A stretch of DNA of 64,000 nt from Natronoflexus pectinivorans. Lineage in GTDB: Bacteria; Bacteroidota; Bacteroidia; Bacteroidales; Marinilabiliaceae. Both the position numbers and the translations under genes were made by a program. The notes under the pieces were generated by a model. That model did not search any database. It was not told the origin of the DNA and saw nothing but the letters and a program-made list of their open reading frames with translations. Of this stretch, positions 1 through 8,511 are shown piece by piece; positions within the stretch are counted from its first letter, which is position 1; every line of letters begins with the position of its first letter. The stretch is taken from contig NZ_SLWK01000006.1 of the NCBI RefSeq assembly GCF_004345615.1, positions 1-64,000 of the forward strand, in the 5' to 3' direction.

Positions 1-42
1 ATGGTGACATCAAAGCCGAGCAGTACTAATTACCCGAAGCTT
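1..42 (+). rRNA. rrl: 23S ribosomal RNA, 3' end (partial)
   Basis: The first bases match the conserved end of bacterial 23S rRNA: a GAGCAGTACTAAT stretch followed by CCCGAAGCTTTC, equivalent to the GGUACUAAU...GAGGCUU end of the E. coli molecule. It is followed at the expected distance by a 5S gene on the same strand, which supports an rRNA operon running into the window from the left. The exact 3' end is uncertain by several bases because no length or structure comparison could be run. Confidence 0.8.
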
Positions 43-110
43 TCTGAGCAAGTATTATTGTGGTGTTTTATTTTTCGATATGGTCAATATGTTAAAGATA
101 TTATTGGATC

Positions 111-155
111 TTAGATATAAGATAATTAGATATAAGATAATTAGATATAAGATTA
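111..155 (+). repeat. 15-bp tandem repeat in the 23S-5S spacer
   Basis: Three nearly perfect copies of TTAGATATAAGATAA lie end to end in the spacer between 23S and 5S rRNA; the third copy has a one-base change. Further downstream, TTAGATTTT (about 170) can pair with AAAATCTAA (about 214), which may be part of an rRNA processing stem. The spacer holds no tRNA gene. Confidence 0.8.
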
Positions 156-248
156 ATAGATTTAAGAATGTTAGATTTTGGTTAAAGAATCTGTTTTTAA
201 GTTTTCTAAAGATCTAAAATCTAAAAATCTAAGAGTCTAACCAACATT

Positions 249-359
<111 letters not shown>

Positions 360-365
360 TAGAAA

Positions 366-397
366 GGCCAACAGTTTTATACTGTTGGCCTTTTTTT
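366..397 (+). terminator. Rho-independent terminator of the rRNA operon
   Basis: GGCCAACAGT (366-375) and ACTGTTGGCC (381-390) form a perfect 10-bp stem with a 5-nt loop, followed by seven T residues. It lies immediately after the 5S gene. Confidence 0.93.
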
Positions 398-428
398 ATG
401 TCCAAAATGTTTTGTTTAAATAAGGAAT

Positions 429-1025
429 GTACTGCGTAAAAGTGGTATTCCCGAAGTCTCGGGATTGCGCTTCGCTCCAATCCGGTCGCCGCCGACCTTA
501 GAAAGAAAGCCGATTTAGAAGTTAGTCGGCTTTTTTGTGTTTATGGCTAAACGCAAAGACGCAGAGTCGCAAAGGGATTTTATATTTCTTATATGCCTTA
601 TATGGTAATAAAAACTCTGTGCATCTCCGTGTTTTCTCTGTTTCCCTCCGTGTAACATTTTTGACTTGGTATTCCGCTTCGCTCCAATCCGGTCGCCGCC
701 GACCTTAGAAAGAAGCCAATTCAGAAATGAGTCGGCTTTTTTGTGTTATGGCTAAACGCAAAGACGCAGAGTCGCAAAGCGTTTTAATATTTCTTATATG
801 CCTTATATGGTAATAAAAACTCTGTGCATCTCCGTGTTTTCTCCGTGTCCCTCCTTGTAACATTTTTGACTTGGTATTCCGCTTCGCTCCAATCCGGTCG
901 CCGCTGACCTTAGAAAGAAAGCCGATTTAGAAGTTAGTCGGCTTTTTTTATGTTATTGTTAAACGCGAAGACGCAGAGTCGCAAAGGGATTTTTTATTTC
1001 TTATATGCCTTATATGGTAATACAT
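429..1025 (+). repeat. ~206-bp tandem repeat carrying 5S tail and terminator copies
   Basis: Three successive units carry GGTCGCCGCCGACCTTAGAA (starting at 484, 691 and 896), which is identical or nearly identical to the last bases of 5S rRNA plus its flank. Each is followed by a new hairpin (AAGCC...GGCTTTTTT at about 507-536, 713-742 and 919-949). The spacer between them starts AAACGCAAAGACGCAGAG at 549 and 754, and AAACGCGAAG at 961, giving a period of 205-207 bp. The first unit also starts with 17 bases copied from inside the 5S gene (429-445). I see no coding potential, and the stretch from 1026 to about 1450 holds only short repeats. Confidence 0.85.
507..536 (+). terminator. Terminator-like hairpin after first 5S-tail copy
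   Basis: AAGCCGA (507-513) pairs with TCGGCTT (526-532) over a 12-nt loop, followed by a run of T. Related hairpins follow the next two 5S-tail copies at about 713-742 (weaker stem) and 919-949, so the rRNA operon would meet up to four terminators in series. Confidence 0.6.
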
Positions 1026-1157
1026 GGTGTCCATTGTGGTTGAAACCTTATGTGCCTTATGTGGTTTAAATTGCACACCTACGGTGACATTCCCATCGGT
1101 TTCTATTATGTTTTTAAATACCTAATTATGAATTAATTTCCATCACGGGAACTCGTT

Positions 1158-1192
1158 CTGGTTTCCTGTCTCCGATCTCCTGCCTCCCTTTT
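1158..1192 (-). repeat. Dispersed GA-rich repeat, copy 1
   Basis: Read on the minus strand this contains GGAGATCGGAGACAGGAAACC. The same core recurs after an SLBB gene (15398-15435), after a wzz gene (19374-19410) and near a pseudogene (20185-20219). It does not code for anything visible. Confidence 0.6.
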
Positions 1193-1452
1193 ATTTTGCC
1201 CTTATGTGGTGAAAGAACTCTGAGAAATAGCCAATCTTAAAATGTGGATAACGGGGTACAAACAGAACCTTAGGCACAATATCCCGATAGGTAATGTCAA
1301 TTTCTGGGAGCATAAGCAATTATTGACATTGTCGAATGAATTCAAACAAGCTAATGTGTCAGTAGATGAGGGAGATAATTGAGTATATTGGTTGTAATTG
1401 TAGCACATTTTATTGTAGTTTATAACCTTAATTAGAAGTCATTGTTAATAGC

Positions 1453-1469
1453 TTTCCATTTTATGGAAA
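1453..1469. promoter_or_regulatory. Palindrome TTTCCA-N5-TGGAAA, copy 1
   Basis: A 17-bp inverted repeat with 6-bp arms and a 5-bp centre (TTTTA). The same arms and spacing recur at 1551-1567, with centres 98 bp apart, both upstream of the B12-dependent ribonucleotide reductase. This arrangement suggests a dimeric regulator binding site. It does not match the known NrdR box. Confidence 0.5.
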
Positions 1470-1550
1470 AGCGACCTCTTGCAATTTAATCTCAGGGTTG
1501 TGAAGAGTGATTTTATCAATGTATAAGTCGTTTTATCAAGACAGTAGTTA

Positions 1551-1567
1551 TTTCCAATATATGGAAA
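1551..1567. promoter_or_regulatory. Palindrome TTTCCA-N5-TGGAAA, copy 2
   Basis: The second 17-bp palindrome has centre ATATA and extends to TATTTCC...GGAAATA. It lies about 30 bp upstream of a TAATTTTG -7-like element (1596-1603), a position where a bound regulator could cover or neighbour the -33 region. Confidence 0.5.
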
Positions 1568-1595
1568 TAAAAAAAGCATAAATATTGCAAAGTTT

Positions 1596-1603
1596 TAATT
1601 TTG
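1596..1603 (+). promoter_or_regulatory. Putative -7 promoter element for nrdJ
   Basis: TAATTTTG fits the Bacteroidota -7 consensus TAnnTTTG. I see no clear TTTG at the -33 distance, so the call is tentative. Confidence 0.35.
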
Positions 1604-1802
1604 GAAAACATTTCGATCTTTTAAAAATCATAAAGAACAGAAAAACAGATAGAAAGGGTTTTGAAACGGATAACTTTATGTGGTTGTTGATAAAAAAAAT
1701 TTGCCAAAAGGGATAACCTTTCCTAACTTGCCATCACGATTATTTTCAAAAACACAAAAGTTAACCAACATCTTAACAGACGATTATAAAAAACAAGTCA
1801 TC

Positions 1803-4361
1803 ATGGAAGTAAAAGAAATGCGCCAAAGTACTGATTCGGGTACTGCGAAAATCTACACCAATGAAGAGGCCTTTCAATCGGCTTTGAAATATTTTAAAGG
1901 AGACGAACTGGCTGCCAGGGTTTGGGTCAATAAATATGCCTTAAAGGATTCAGATGGCAATTTATATGAATTGACTCCGGATGAAATGCATTGGCGTTTA
2001 ACGCGAGAAGTAGCCCGAATAGAGAAGCGCTATCCTAATCCGATGACTGAAGAGCAAATTTACGGACTTTTTAAAAATTTCACTTACATCATTCCTCAGG
2101 GAGGACCAATGGCCGGAATAGGTAATGAGTTTCAAATTGCATCTTTGTCCAACTGTTTTGTTATTGGAAATGAAGGAGATTCTGATTCCTATGGTGGAAT
2201 AATGAAAATAGATCAGGAACAAGTACAGTTGATGAAAAGAAGAGGGGGAGTTGGACATGATTTGTCGCACATTCGGCCTAAAGGGTCGCCCGTAAAGAAC
2301 TCTGCATTGACCTCAACAGGTATCGTGCCGTTTATGGAACGATTTTCAAATTCAACCAGAGAAGTAGCCCAGGATGGACGCCGGGGTGCATTGATGTTAA
2401 GCGTATCAATAAAGCATCCGGACTCGGAGAAGTTTATCGATGCAAAAATGGAGCCGGGTAAAATTACAGGTGCCAATGTTTCGGTGAAAATTGATGATGA
2501 TTTTATGCGATCCGTTGTGGAGGAGAAGCCTTATATTCAACAATACCCTGTTGATGCAAAAAATCCAAAATACAGCAAAGAAGTAAATGCACAACAACTG
2601 TGGAATAAAATCGTCCACAACGCATGGAAATCAGCAGAACCAGGAATTTTGTTCTGGGACACCATAACCAGAGAATCGGTGCCCGACAGTTATGCCGATT
2701 TGGGATATCGCACTGTCAGCACGAATCCATGTGGAGAAATTCCTTTGTGTCCTTATGATAGTTGCCGTTTAATCGCTATCAACCTCTATTCTTACGTGGA
2801 GCGTCCATTCACAGAAGAGGCCAAATTTAACTTCGATCTGTTCCGTAAACATGTTGGATATGCGCAGCGAATAATGGACGATATCATTGACCTGGAGTTA
2901 GAGAAAATTGATGCCATCCTGGAAAAAATCGACAATGATCCGGAAACTGAAGAAGTAAAGGCTGTAGAACGTAATCTTTGGGCAAATATCCGTAGAAAAG
3001 CCACTGAAGGACGTCGTACCGGAGTTGGAATTACAGGCGAAGGTGATATGCTTGCTGGTTTAGGACTTAGATATGGAAGCGATATCGCGGTTGACTTTTC
3101 TATCGAGGTGCATAAAGCACTTGCTTTGGCTGCTTATGGTGCATCGGTTGAACTTGCCGGCGAAAGAGGAAGTTTTCCCATTTATAATACAGAGAGAGAA
3201 AAAAACAATCCATTCATCCAGCGCATAAAAGAAGCCGATCCTGCTTTGTATGAAAAAATGGCAAAACAAGGACGCAGAAACATAGCCTTATTAACCATTG
3301 CACCCACCGGGACAACTAGTTTGATGACGCAAACAACCAGTGGTATAGAGCCTGTTTTCCTCCCTGTTTATAAAAGACGCCGAAAAGTAAACCCCAACGA
3401 TCCTCAGGTGAGGGTCGATTTTGTTGATGAAGTAGGTGATAGCTGGGAAGAGTACGCTGTTTTCCATCATAAGTTTTTAACATGGATGGAGGTAAGTGGT
3501 TATGAAACCAACAAAAACTATACGCAGGAAGAGCTTGATGAGCTTGTAGCTTTGTCTCCATACTATAAAGCCACATCTAATGATGTGGATTGGCTCAGCA
3601 AAGTAAAAATGCAGGGTCAGGTTCAAAAATGGGTTGACCATTCCATCAGTGTGACCATTAACTTGCCATCTGATGCGTCTGAAGAGCTTGTTGGCAATTT
3701 GTATGTGGAAGCATGGCGAAGTGGCTGTAAAGGTGTTACTGTTTATCGTGATGGTTCTCGTGCAGGAGTTTTGGTTTCAAACAAGGAGAAAAAGGAAGAC
3801 GATCTTTCCAAATTCCCTAAAAAGCGTCCTCAGGTGTTAGAGGCAGACGTGGTTCGCTTTCAAAACAACAAAGAAAAGTGGATCGCTTTTGTAGGTCTTT
3901 TGGATGGTCGTCCCTACGAAATTTTCACTGGTTTGGCTGATGACGAAGATGGGATTCTATTACCGAAATCGGTGCTTAAGGGTAGTATAATTAAGAATAT
4001 TGAGGAGGATGAAACCTCTCGCTACGATTTTCAATACGTCAACAAAAGAGGTTATAAAACGACCATTGAAGGTCTGTCGCATAAATTTAACAAGGAGTTC
4101 TGGAACTATGCAAAACTCATTTCCGGAGTATTAAGACATGGTATGCAAATTGAGGATGTCCTTCATTTGGTTGCCGGATTGCAACTGGATAATGAGAACA
4201 TCAACAATTGGAAAAACGGTGTTGAAAGAGCCTTGAAAAAATACATACCTAATGGAACCAAGGCCAGAAAAGGTCATTGTGAGAACTGTAGTTCCGATAA
4301 TCTTGTTTACCAGGAAGGATGCCTGATTTGCCAGGATTGTGGATCCTCTAAATGTGGATGA
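1803..4361 (+). CDS. nrdJ: Adenosylcobalamin-dependent ribonucleoside-diphosphate reductase (class II)
   Basis: Reduces ribonucleotides to deoxyribonucleotides with vitamin B12 as radical source, without needing oxygen. From this start (852 aa) the barrel motifs are clear: SLSNCFV with C118, RRGGVGHDLSHIRPKGS, STNPCGE with C310 (thiyl-radical position) and the following glutamate, C321 in PYDSCRL eleven residues later, and APTGTTS. C118 and C321 fit the redox pair. The C-terminus is a cysteine-rich tail (CENC, CLICQDCG, KCG) typical of NrdJ. An in-frame GTG at 1680 would add 41 residues, but those look unlike the family and the MEVKEMRQ start resembles other NrdJ proteins. Two palindromes lie upstream; no cobalamin riboswitch is visible. 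A terminator follows, shared with the convergent CotH gene. Confidence 0.95.
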   Translation: MEVKEMRQSTDSGTAKIYTNEEAFQSALKYFKGDELAARVWVNKYALKDSDGNLYELTPDEMHWRLTREVARIEKRYPNPMTEEQIYGLFKNFTYIIPQGGPMAGIGNEFQIASLSNCFVIGNEGDSDSYGGIMKIDQEQVQLMKRRGGVGHDLSHIRPKGSPVKNSALTSTGIVPFMERFSNSTREVAQDGRRGALMLSVSIKHPDSEKFIDAKMEPGKITGANVSVKIDDDFMRSVVEEKPYIQQYPVDAKNPKYSKEVNAQQLWNKIVHNAWKSAEPGILFWDTITRESVPDSYADLGYRTVSTNPCGEIPLCPYDSCRLIAINLYSYVERPFTEEAKFNFDLFRKHVGYAQRIMDDIIDLELEKIDAILEKIDNDPETEEVKAVERNLWANIRRKATEGRRTGVGITGEGDMLAGLGLRYGSDIAVDFSIEVHKALALAAYGASVELAGERGSFPIYNTEREKNNPFIQRIKEADPALYEKMAKQGRRNIALLTIAPTGTTSLMTQTTSGIEPVFLPVYKRRRKVNPNDPQVRVDFVDEVGDSWEEYAVFHHKFLTWMEVSGYETNKNYTQEELDELVALSPYYKATSNDVDWLSKVKMQGQVQKWVDHSISVTINLPSDASEELVGNLYVEAWRSGCKGVTVYRDGSRAGVLVSNKEKKEDDLSKFPKKRPQVLEADVVRFQNNKEKWIAFVGLLDGRPYEIFTGLADDEDGILLPKSVLKGSIIKNIEEDETSRYDFQYVNKRGYKTTIEGLSHKFNKEFWNYAKLISGVLRHGMQIEDVLHLVAGLQLDNENINNWKNGVERALKKYIPNGTKARKGHCENCSSDNLVYQEGCLICQDCGSSKCG

Positions 4362-4387
4362 TTTGATGTGCCATATATAAAGGAAAA

Positions 4388-4414
4388 GGGACTGCCAATC
4401 GGCAGTCCCTTTTT
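4388..4414. terminator. Terminator between convergent nrdJ and CotH gene
   Basis: GGGACTGCC (4388-4396) and GGCAGTCCC (4401-4409) form a 9-bp stem with a 4-nt loop. It is flanked by A-rich sequence to the left and a T run to the right, so it can act on both strands. Confidence 0.9.
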
Positions 4415-4453
4415 CGTATAATCCATTGTTAGGGGTTATCTCTTCAAAAGAAC

Positions 4454-7400
4454 TTACCGGATGATTAATTTCTCTGTTGTTTTCTCTTTTGTTGTGACTA
4501 TCTCCAAGAGGTATATCCCATTTGCTAATCCATCGAGATTGATTCTTCTCTGATTGCTGAAGTTCAATTCGCTAAAAGATTTCAAAACCCGACCATTAAC
4601 ATCATAAATGGCAACCGTTTTGATTGGGTCAGCTGATATGATGTTGATGAAATCTGAAGCCGGGTTCGGAAAAACATTAAAACTATTGGTTTTTAAGCTG
4701 CCATTTAAGTTGGTTGAAATATCTCTTGCAGAAAAGGTGATGTTATCAAATCGGTTGTTTCCGGAATCATTTCCGGCAGCTTCGTCCGGGAATGTAATTC
4801 TTACAGCAAACTCCGGGTTGTTGTTGACTCCTGATATTTCAGAAAAGTCTACCGTTACAAGCCTGTAATCTTCCAGAACAGAAATATTGTCTGCAATGGT
4901 TGTCCAGGTTCCATTCTCCGAAGTGCGATAACAGATTTTTTGCATCGTTGCACCATTAGCGGTTCTCTTTACGGCATATTTTAATATTATTTCTTTAAAA
5001 CCGTCCGTGGATGCTTCTAAAATCAACTCTCGGGTATTGGATGGATTCCTGACTCTCAGAGCATAACCCGGATGTATTTCCTCAGGCAGGTTGATTAAAG
5101 AGCCATCAGTTACCCTGTCCATGTATCCATCACTCTCACCAGAGTATAAAATTCTTCCGGGAGATTCGGTTTCTGATAGGTCAGATGGCACTGATTCGAA
5201 TATATCATCTGAGAGAGAATTGAAGTGCCACAGATGAATGAGAGTTGGTTCAGGTATTTGTTCAAATACAGCTGTAACCGATACAGCATTCTCATCAGGC
5301 GCAATGGTGAGTTGAATCTCTCGTGAATTAGCCTGGCTGGGTTGAATGTTTCCTTCCCATCGTAAAAATCTGTAACCGGGCTTATCAATGGCTGATAGTT
5401 GGATGGGTGTATTTCTGAAATAGATGCCCGACCATGGATAAGGAGAGGGGGCGTTTTCAAGGCCGGGAGTATTTGCATCAATTATAACCGAATTAACTTT
5501 TACAACACCTCCTCCGGTTCTGTTTATGGTGAGATTTGTCGGTTGTTCCAGCCCGAATTGCGAACGAAGATGAGAACGCATATAGTTGGGCCTACCCGTT
5601 GCAAATGTTTTAATGTCGTTACCGGTATCGTTACCATGCCTCCATCTGTTCCAGTGTTCGCTGCGGTGTGGAGCCAGTGCTGCATTGAATTCATCCACCA
5701 GATTGTGGATTCGATCGGGTTGAAAACAGGTGTTAAGATGATCGGCTATGATATTAATAAAATAGTCTCGGAATTCGCTGTTTTGTATAAGTTGTCTAAA
5801 TAACCGAGATGATGGATCACTTGCATTACTACTCATAACCCTGCTGAGGCCATTCGACGCAGTATGATTCCCATAAAGGTTCATTCCAAAATCGACATCG
5901 TACATCATCCATCTCCACCGTCCATCGTGTCCATATGCTGCATCGGGTTGATAAAAGTCAACACGTTTCCTCCAGAAAGTCATATTGTTTTGTGGCCAGT
6001 CAGTATTGTAAAAATAGATTTGAGTTGCGTAGTAATGCGCGAGACTTTCAATATCTACCCTCTCTTTAACCCACTGATATCGAGCTGGGAAATTAAGATT
6101 GAAATTCTCAGCATAGTTGAGAATTTCATAAAACTGATCACTGTCGGCCGGCAATCCTATGTCAACCGAACCCCATGCATCAAGAACTACAACATCTTCC
6201 GGATCAACCCCGTAATGAGAATGTAAGTAGTGCTGATCATATCGTTCACGGATATTTATGATGCCCCAAAATTCACCGTTTATAAAATGTATCGCAGGCT
6301 GATATGCCTGTATGGTGAACGGAAGGTGTTTAACCAGTTCTTGCATAAGAGCATCCCGATACATGGTTCTGTAATGATCGTTGCCTGAATTTCTTATGAT
6401 CAACCGGCGAAACTGATCAACCGTTGCATTCGGATTACCTCTGGCCTGAAGCTTCCCAAAGAATGGATAATTCAAGGTGTTTGAATCATCATACTGATTT
6501 CTGGCATAAAACCGAAGCGATTTCATGGGGTTGGCGCGGCTCCAACCTCCATGGGTTCTTATGCCAATGTTTTGACTAAACACAGGCTGTTCGTCTTCAG
6601 GAAAAACCTCCAAATGAGCCGGATACTCCCACTCTATTCCTCTCTGGTTGTAATTGGCCGGACGTCCTCCGTTCCAGCCAGCTCCGGGGTTTTGAGCATA
6701 CCATTCATCGGCGACTCTACCAGCCACATAAATTCCAGAATCATAATCGAAAAGGTATGGTTCATCGGTAGCTATTGATATTACAGGAAGTGAATATCTT
6801 TCAGTTCCTTGCGGAGATATAAAATATGTGTGGGTAGCAGATTTTGTTGTTATGGCATTCTCTTTATAAACCATAGCTCGCACTACAGTTCCCTTAAATA
6901 TATTAGAATTAGGTAGTCTTGGAGATGATTCAAATTGAGTGTTAATACCAGCTAACTGGTATGGCTCAGAGGAGCGGTTATAAATATTCAGCGGTTCATC
7001 ATATATATGGGATCTGGTTTCTCTGGTAAGTAAACTCCCATTTGGGTAGCTGTTCTTATAATGGTAACTGGTTCCTCCAACATTTAACGGGTCGGGAGTC
7101 GACCCGTCCAGCGTGTATATGATGGTTGCGTCGGGGTGAGAGCTGGTTATCTGCAAATCGAATGATTCATTATAAAAACCTCCTGCATGTGAAAAAACGG
7201 GTGTGTCAGTAATGATTTCTAAAAATGCGGTGGAGGTGTTAGCACTTCCCGGAGTTGGGTTATTATAAAAGAAAAAGCCATCTTCATTGGGGTTCAATCC
7301 CAATGATACATCAGTTGGTATAGGCGTTGAGGGAACCATATGAATAATTTCGCCTTCGGGTTCTGTTAAAATGATGGGTTCTCCATCCGAAGAGATGGCG

Positions 7401-8251
7401 AAATTAGTATGCAGTTCATCACTTATCAGGTAGAATCGGGATGCCGGCATAGGTTCCTCGATGGTTACATTAGGTAGTTGCCATCTCACAGCCAAATTGT
7501 CCCCACCTTCGTGTTCTTTCATTAAAGCAACAACATAGTAATATTCCCCCTCCAAAAGGTGTATCGGATCAGATTGTTGTTCCGGATATTTATCCCACTG
7601 GCGACTGCTGGTCCATCCCGGAACAGAAGCAATACGCATCATGTTTTTGTGATCAGTGTGACTACTGATGTAGAGTCTTGAGTTATCATCACTGGCAATC
7701 CAGAATGTATAATCTCCTGTTGCAGGTGGTTTTAGTAAGCCATGCATACGCTGTCCATAACGGTCGTCAATATTTACCGGAGCTTCAAAATATTCGGTAA
7801 CTATTTCGGAAATAGAGGGGTTGTGAGGGTAATCCGGACTGTTTATAAGGTCATCAACACTCGAACCACTGATGTTTTGATATACATCTCTTCGCAAACC
7901 ATTGATGGCTGCTCCGTCGTTTGGTCTGCGATCTTTTCCGGAAGCCCATATTATACGATACTCTCCCGGTGCTATGGTTACATCAGGGAAAACCCATCTA
8001 AAAAGATTATTCTCATCATCTGATAATCCCCATCCATTAAGGTTAATCGGGTCGTCTCCATAATTGTAAATTTCAATCCAATCTTCAAAATCGCCATCTT
8101 CGTCGGCTATTGTGTTTGAATTTGAGGACATCAACTCATTAATAACTATTGTGAACTCGCTATTTTGCCCCTTTGCTGGTATCTGCAAAAGGAAGAAAAT
8201 AGCCAACATGAAAATATAGGGGAGTACATTGTATTTTGTAACTGAATTCAT
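4454..8251 (-). CDS. Secreted CotH-family protein with lamin-tail, PA14 and type IX sorting domains
   Basis: A 1265-aa exported protein. Order seen: signal peptide (1-29), lamin tail domain (about 32-108 and 279-340) split by a PA14-like module (about 150-265, motif YTFWIASDDNSRLYI), chitobiase C-terminal-like domain (about 345-480, YTLDGSTPD), CotH domain (about 487-880, with GIRTHGG, LRFYARN, NGEFWGIINIRERYD and MMYDVDFGM), a bacterial repeat domain (about 900-985), a jelly-roll-like region, and a type IX sorting domain (about 1190-1265, FNVFPNPASDFINI to KLIIR). CotH proteins include atypical protein kinases; whether this one is active cannot be told. It is likely displayed on the cell surface or released. 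A paralogue lacking PA14 lies at 31586-34870. The gene is transcribed divergently from gltX. Confidence 0.9.
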   Translation of the reverse strand: MNSVTKYNVLPYIFMLAIFFLLQIPAKGQNSEFTIVINELMSSNSNTIADEDGDFEDWIEIYNYGDDPINLNGWGLSDDENNLFRWVFPDVTIAPGEYRIIWASGKDRRPNDGAAINGLRRDVYQNISGSSVDDLINSPDYPHNPSISEIVTEYFEAPVNIDDRYGQRMHGLLKPPATGDYTFWIASDDNSRLYISSHTDHKNMMRIASVPGWTSSRQWDKYPEQQSDPIHLLEGEYYYVVALMKEHEGGDNLAVRWQLPNVTIEEPMPASRFYLISDELHTNFAISSDGEPIILTEPEGEIIHMVPSTPIPTDVSLGLNPNEDGFFFYNNPTPGSANTSTAFLEIITDTPVFSHAGGFYNESFDLQITSSHPDATIIYTLDGSTPDPLNVGGTSYHYKNSYPNGSLLTRETRSHIYDEPLNIYNRSSEPYQLAGINTQFESSPRLPNSNIFKGTVVRAMVYKENAITTKSATHTYFISPQGTERYSLPVISIATDEPYLFDYDSGIYVAGRVADEWYAQNPGAGWNGGRPANYNQRGIEWEYPAHLEVFPEDEQPVFSQNIGIRTHGGWSRANPMKSLRFYARNQYDDSNTLNYPFFGKLQARGNPNATVDQFRRLIIRNSGNDHYRTMYRDALMQELVKHLPFTIQAYQPAIHFINGEFWGIINIRERYDQHYLHSHYGVDPEDVVVLDAWGSVDIGLPADSDQFYEILNYAENFNLNFPARYQWVKERVDIESLAHYYATQIYFYNTDWPQNNMTFWRKRVDFYQPDAAYGHDGRWRWMMYDVDFGMNLYGNHTASNGLSRVMSSNASDPSSRLFRQLIQNSEFRDYFINIIADHLNTCFQPDRIHNLVDEFNAALAPHRSEHWNRWRHGNDTGNDIKTFATGRPNYMRSHLRSQFGLEQPTNLTINRTGGGVVKVNSVIIDANTPGLENAPSPYPWSGIYFRNTPIQLSAIDKPGYRFLRWEGNIQPSQANSREIQLTIAPDENAVSVTAVFEQIPEPTLIHLWHFNSLSDDIFESVPSDLSETESPGRILYSGESDGYMDRVTDGSLINLPEEIHPGYALRVRNPSNTRELILEASTDGFKEIILKYAVKRTANGATMQKICYRTSENGTWTTIADNISVLEDYRLVTVDFSEISGVNNNPEFAVRITFPDEAAGNDSGNNRFDNITFSARDISTNLNGSLKTNSFNVFPNPASDFINIISADPIKTVAIYDVNGRVLKSFSELNFSNQRRINLDGLANGIYLLEIVTTKEKTTEKLIIR

Positions 8252-8484
8252 ATCATTTAATTTGTCAGTGACTGTAAATGTAATTGGTCGGGAAGATTGG
8301 ATATCAGATTATAATATCGTAGTGTAAAGGAGACCCTTGAACTATTCAGGCAGTATTCAAGTATCGTTTATATTGAGATAAAAGTAATAAAAATGTATTA
8401 AAAATTAAAATTTGGGTGATTTAACTTCCATTTGAATGATGTTCTATATCATTAAATATATCGAGTCGCTGTCGGAGATTTAAT

Positions 8485-8492
8485 TATATTTG
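8485..8492 (+). promoter_or_regulatory. Putative -7 promoter element for gltX
   Basis: TATATTTG matches TAnnTTTG and ends 19 bp before the gltX ATG, implying a very short leader. The 260-bp region 8252-8511 between the divergent CotH gene and gltX is AT-rich and otherwise featureless. Confidence 0.55.
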
Positions 8493-8511
8493 CAATCAAA
8501 ATTAAGAAATC

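Noticed and set aside
429-1025. Additional complete 5S rRNA genes after the rRNA operon
   Set aside because: Only the last ~20 bases and one internal 17-base piece of 5S are present; the rest of the molecule is missing.
1409-1680. Possible cobalamin riboswitch or NrdR box upstream of the B12-dependent reductase
   Set aside because: No B12-box sequence and no riboswitch-like stem set is visible, and the palindromes do not fit the NrdR consensus.
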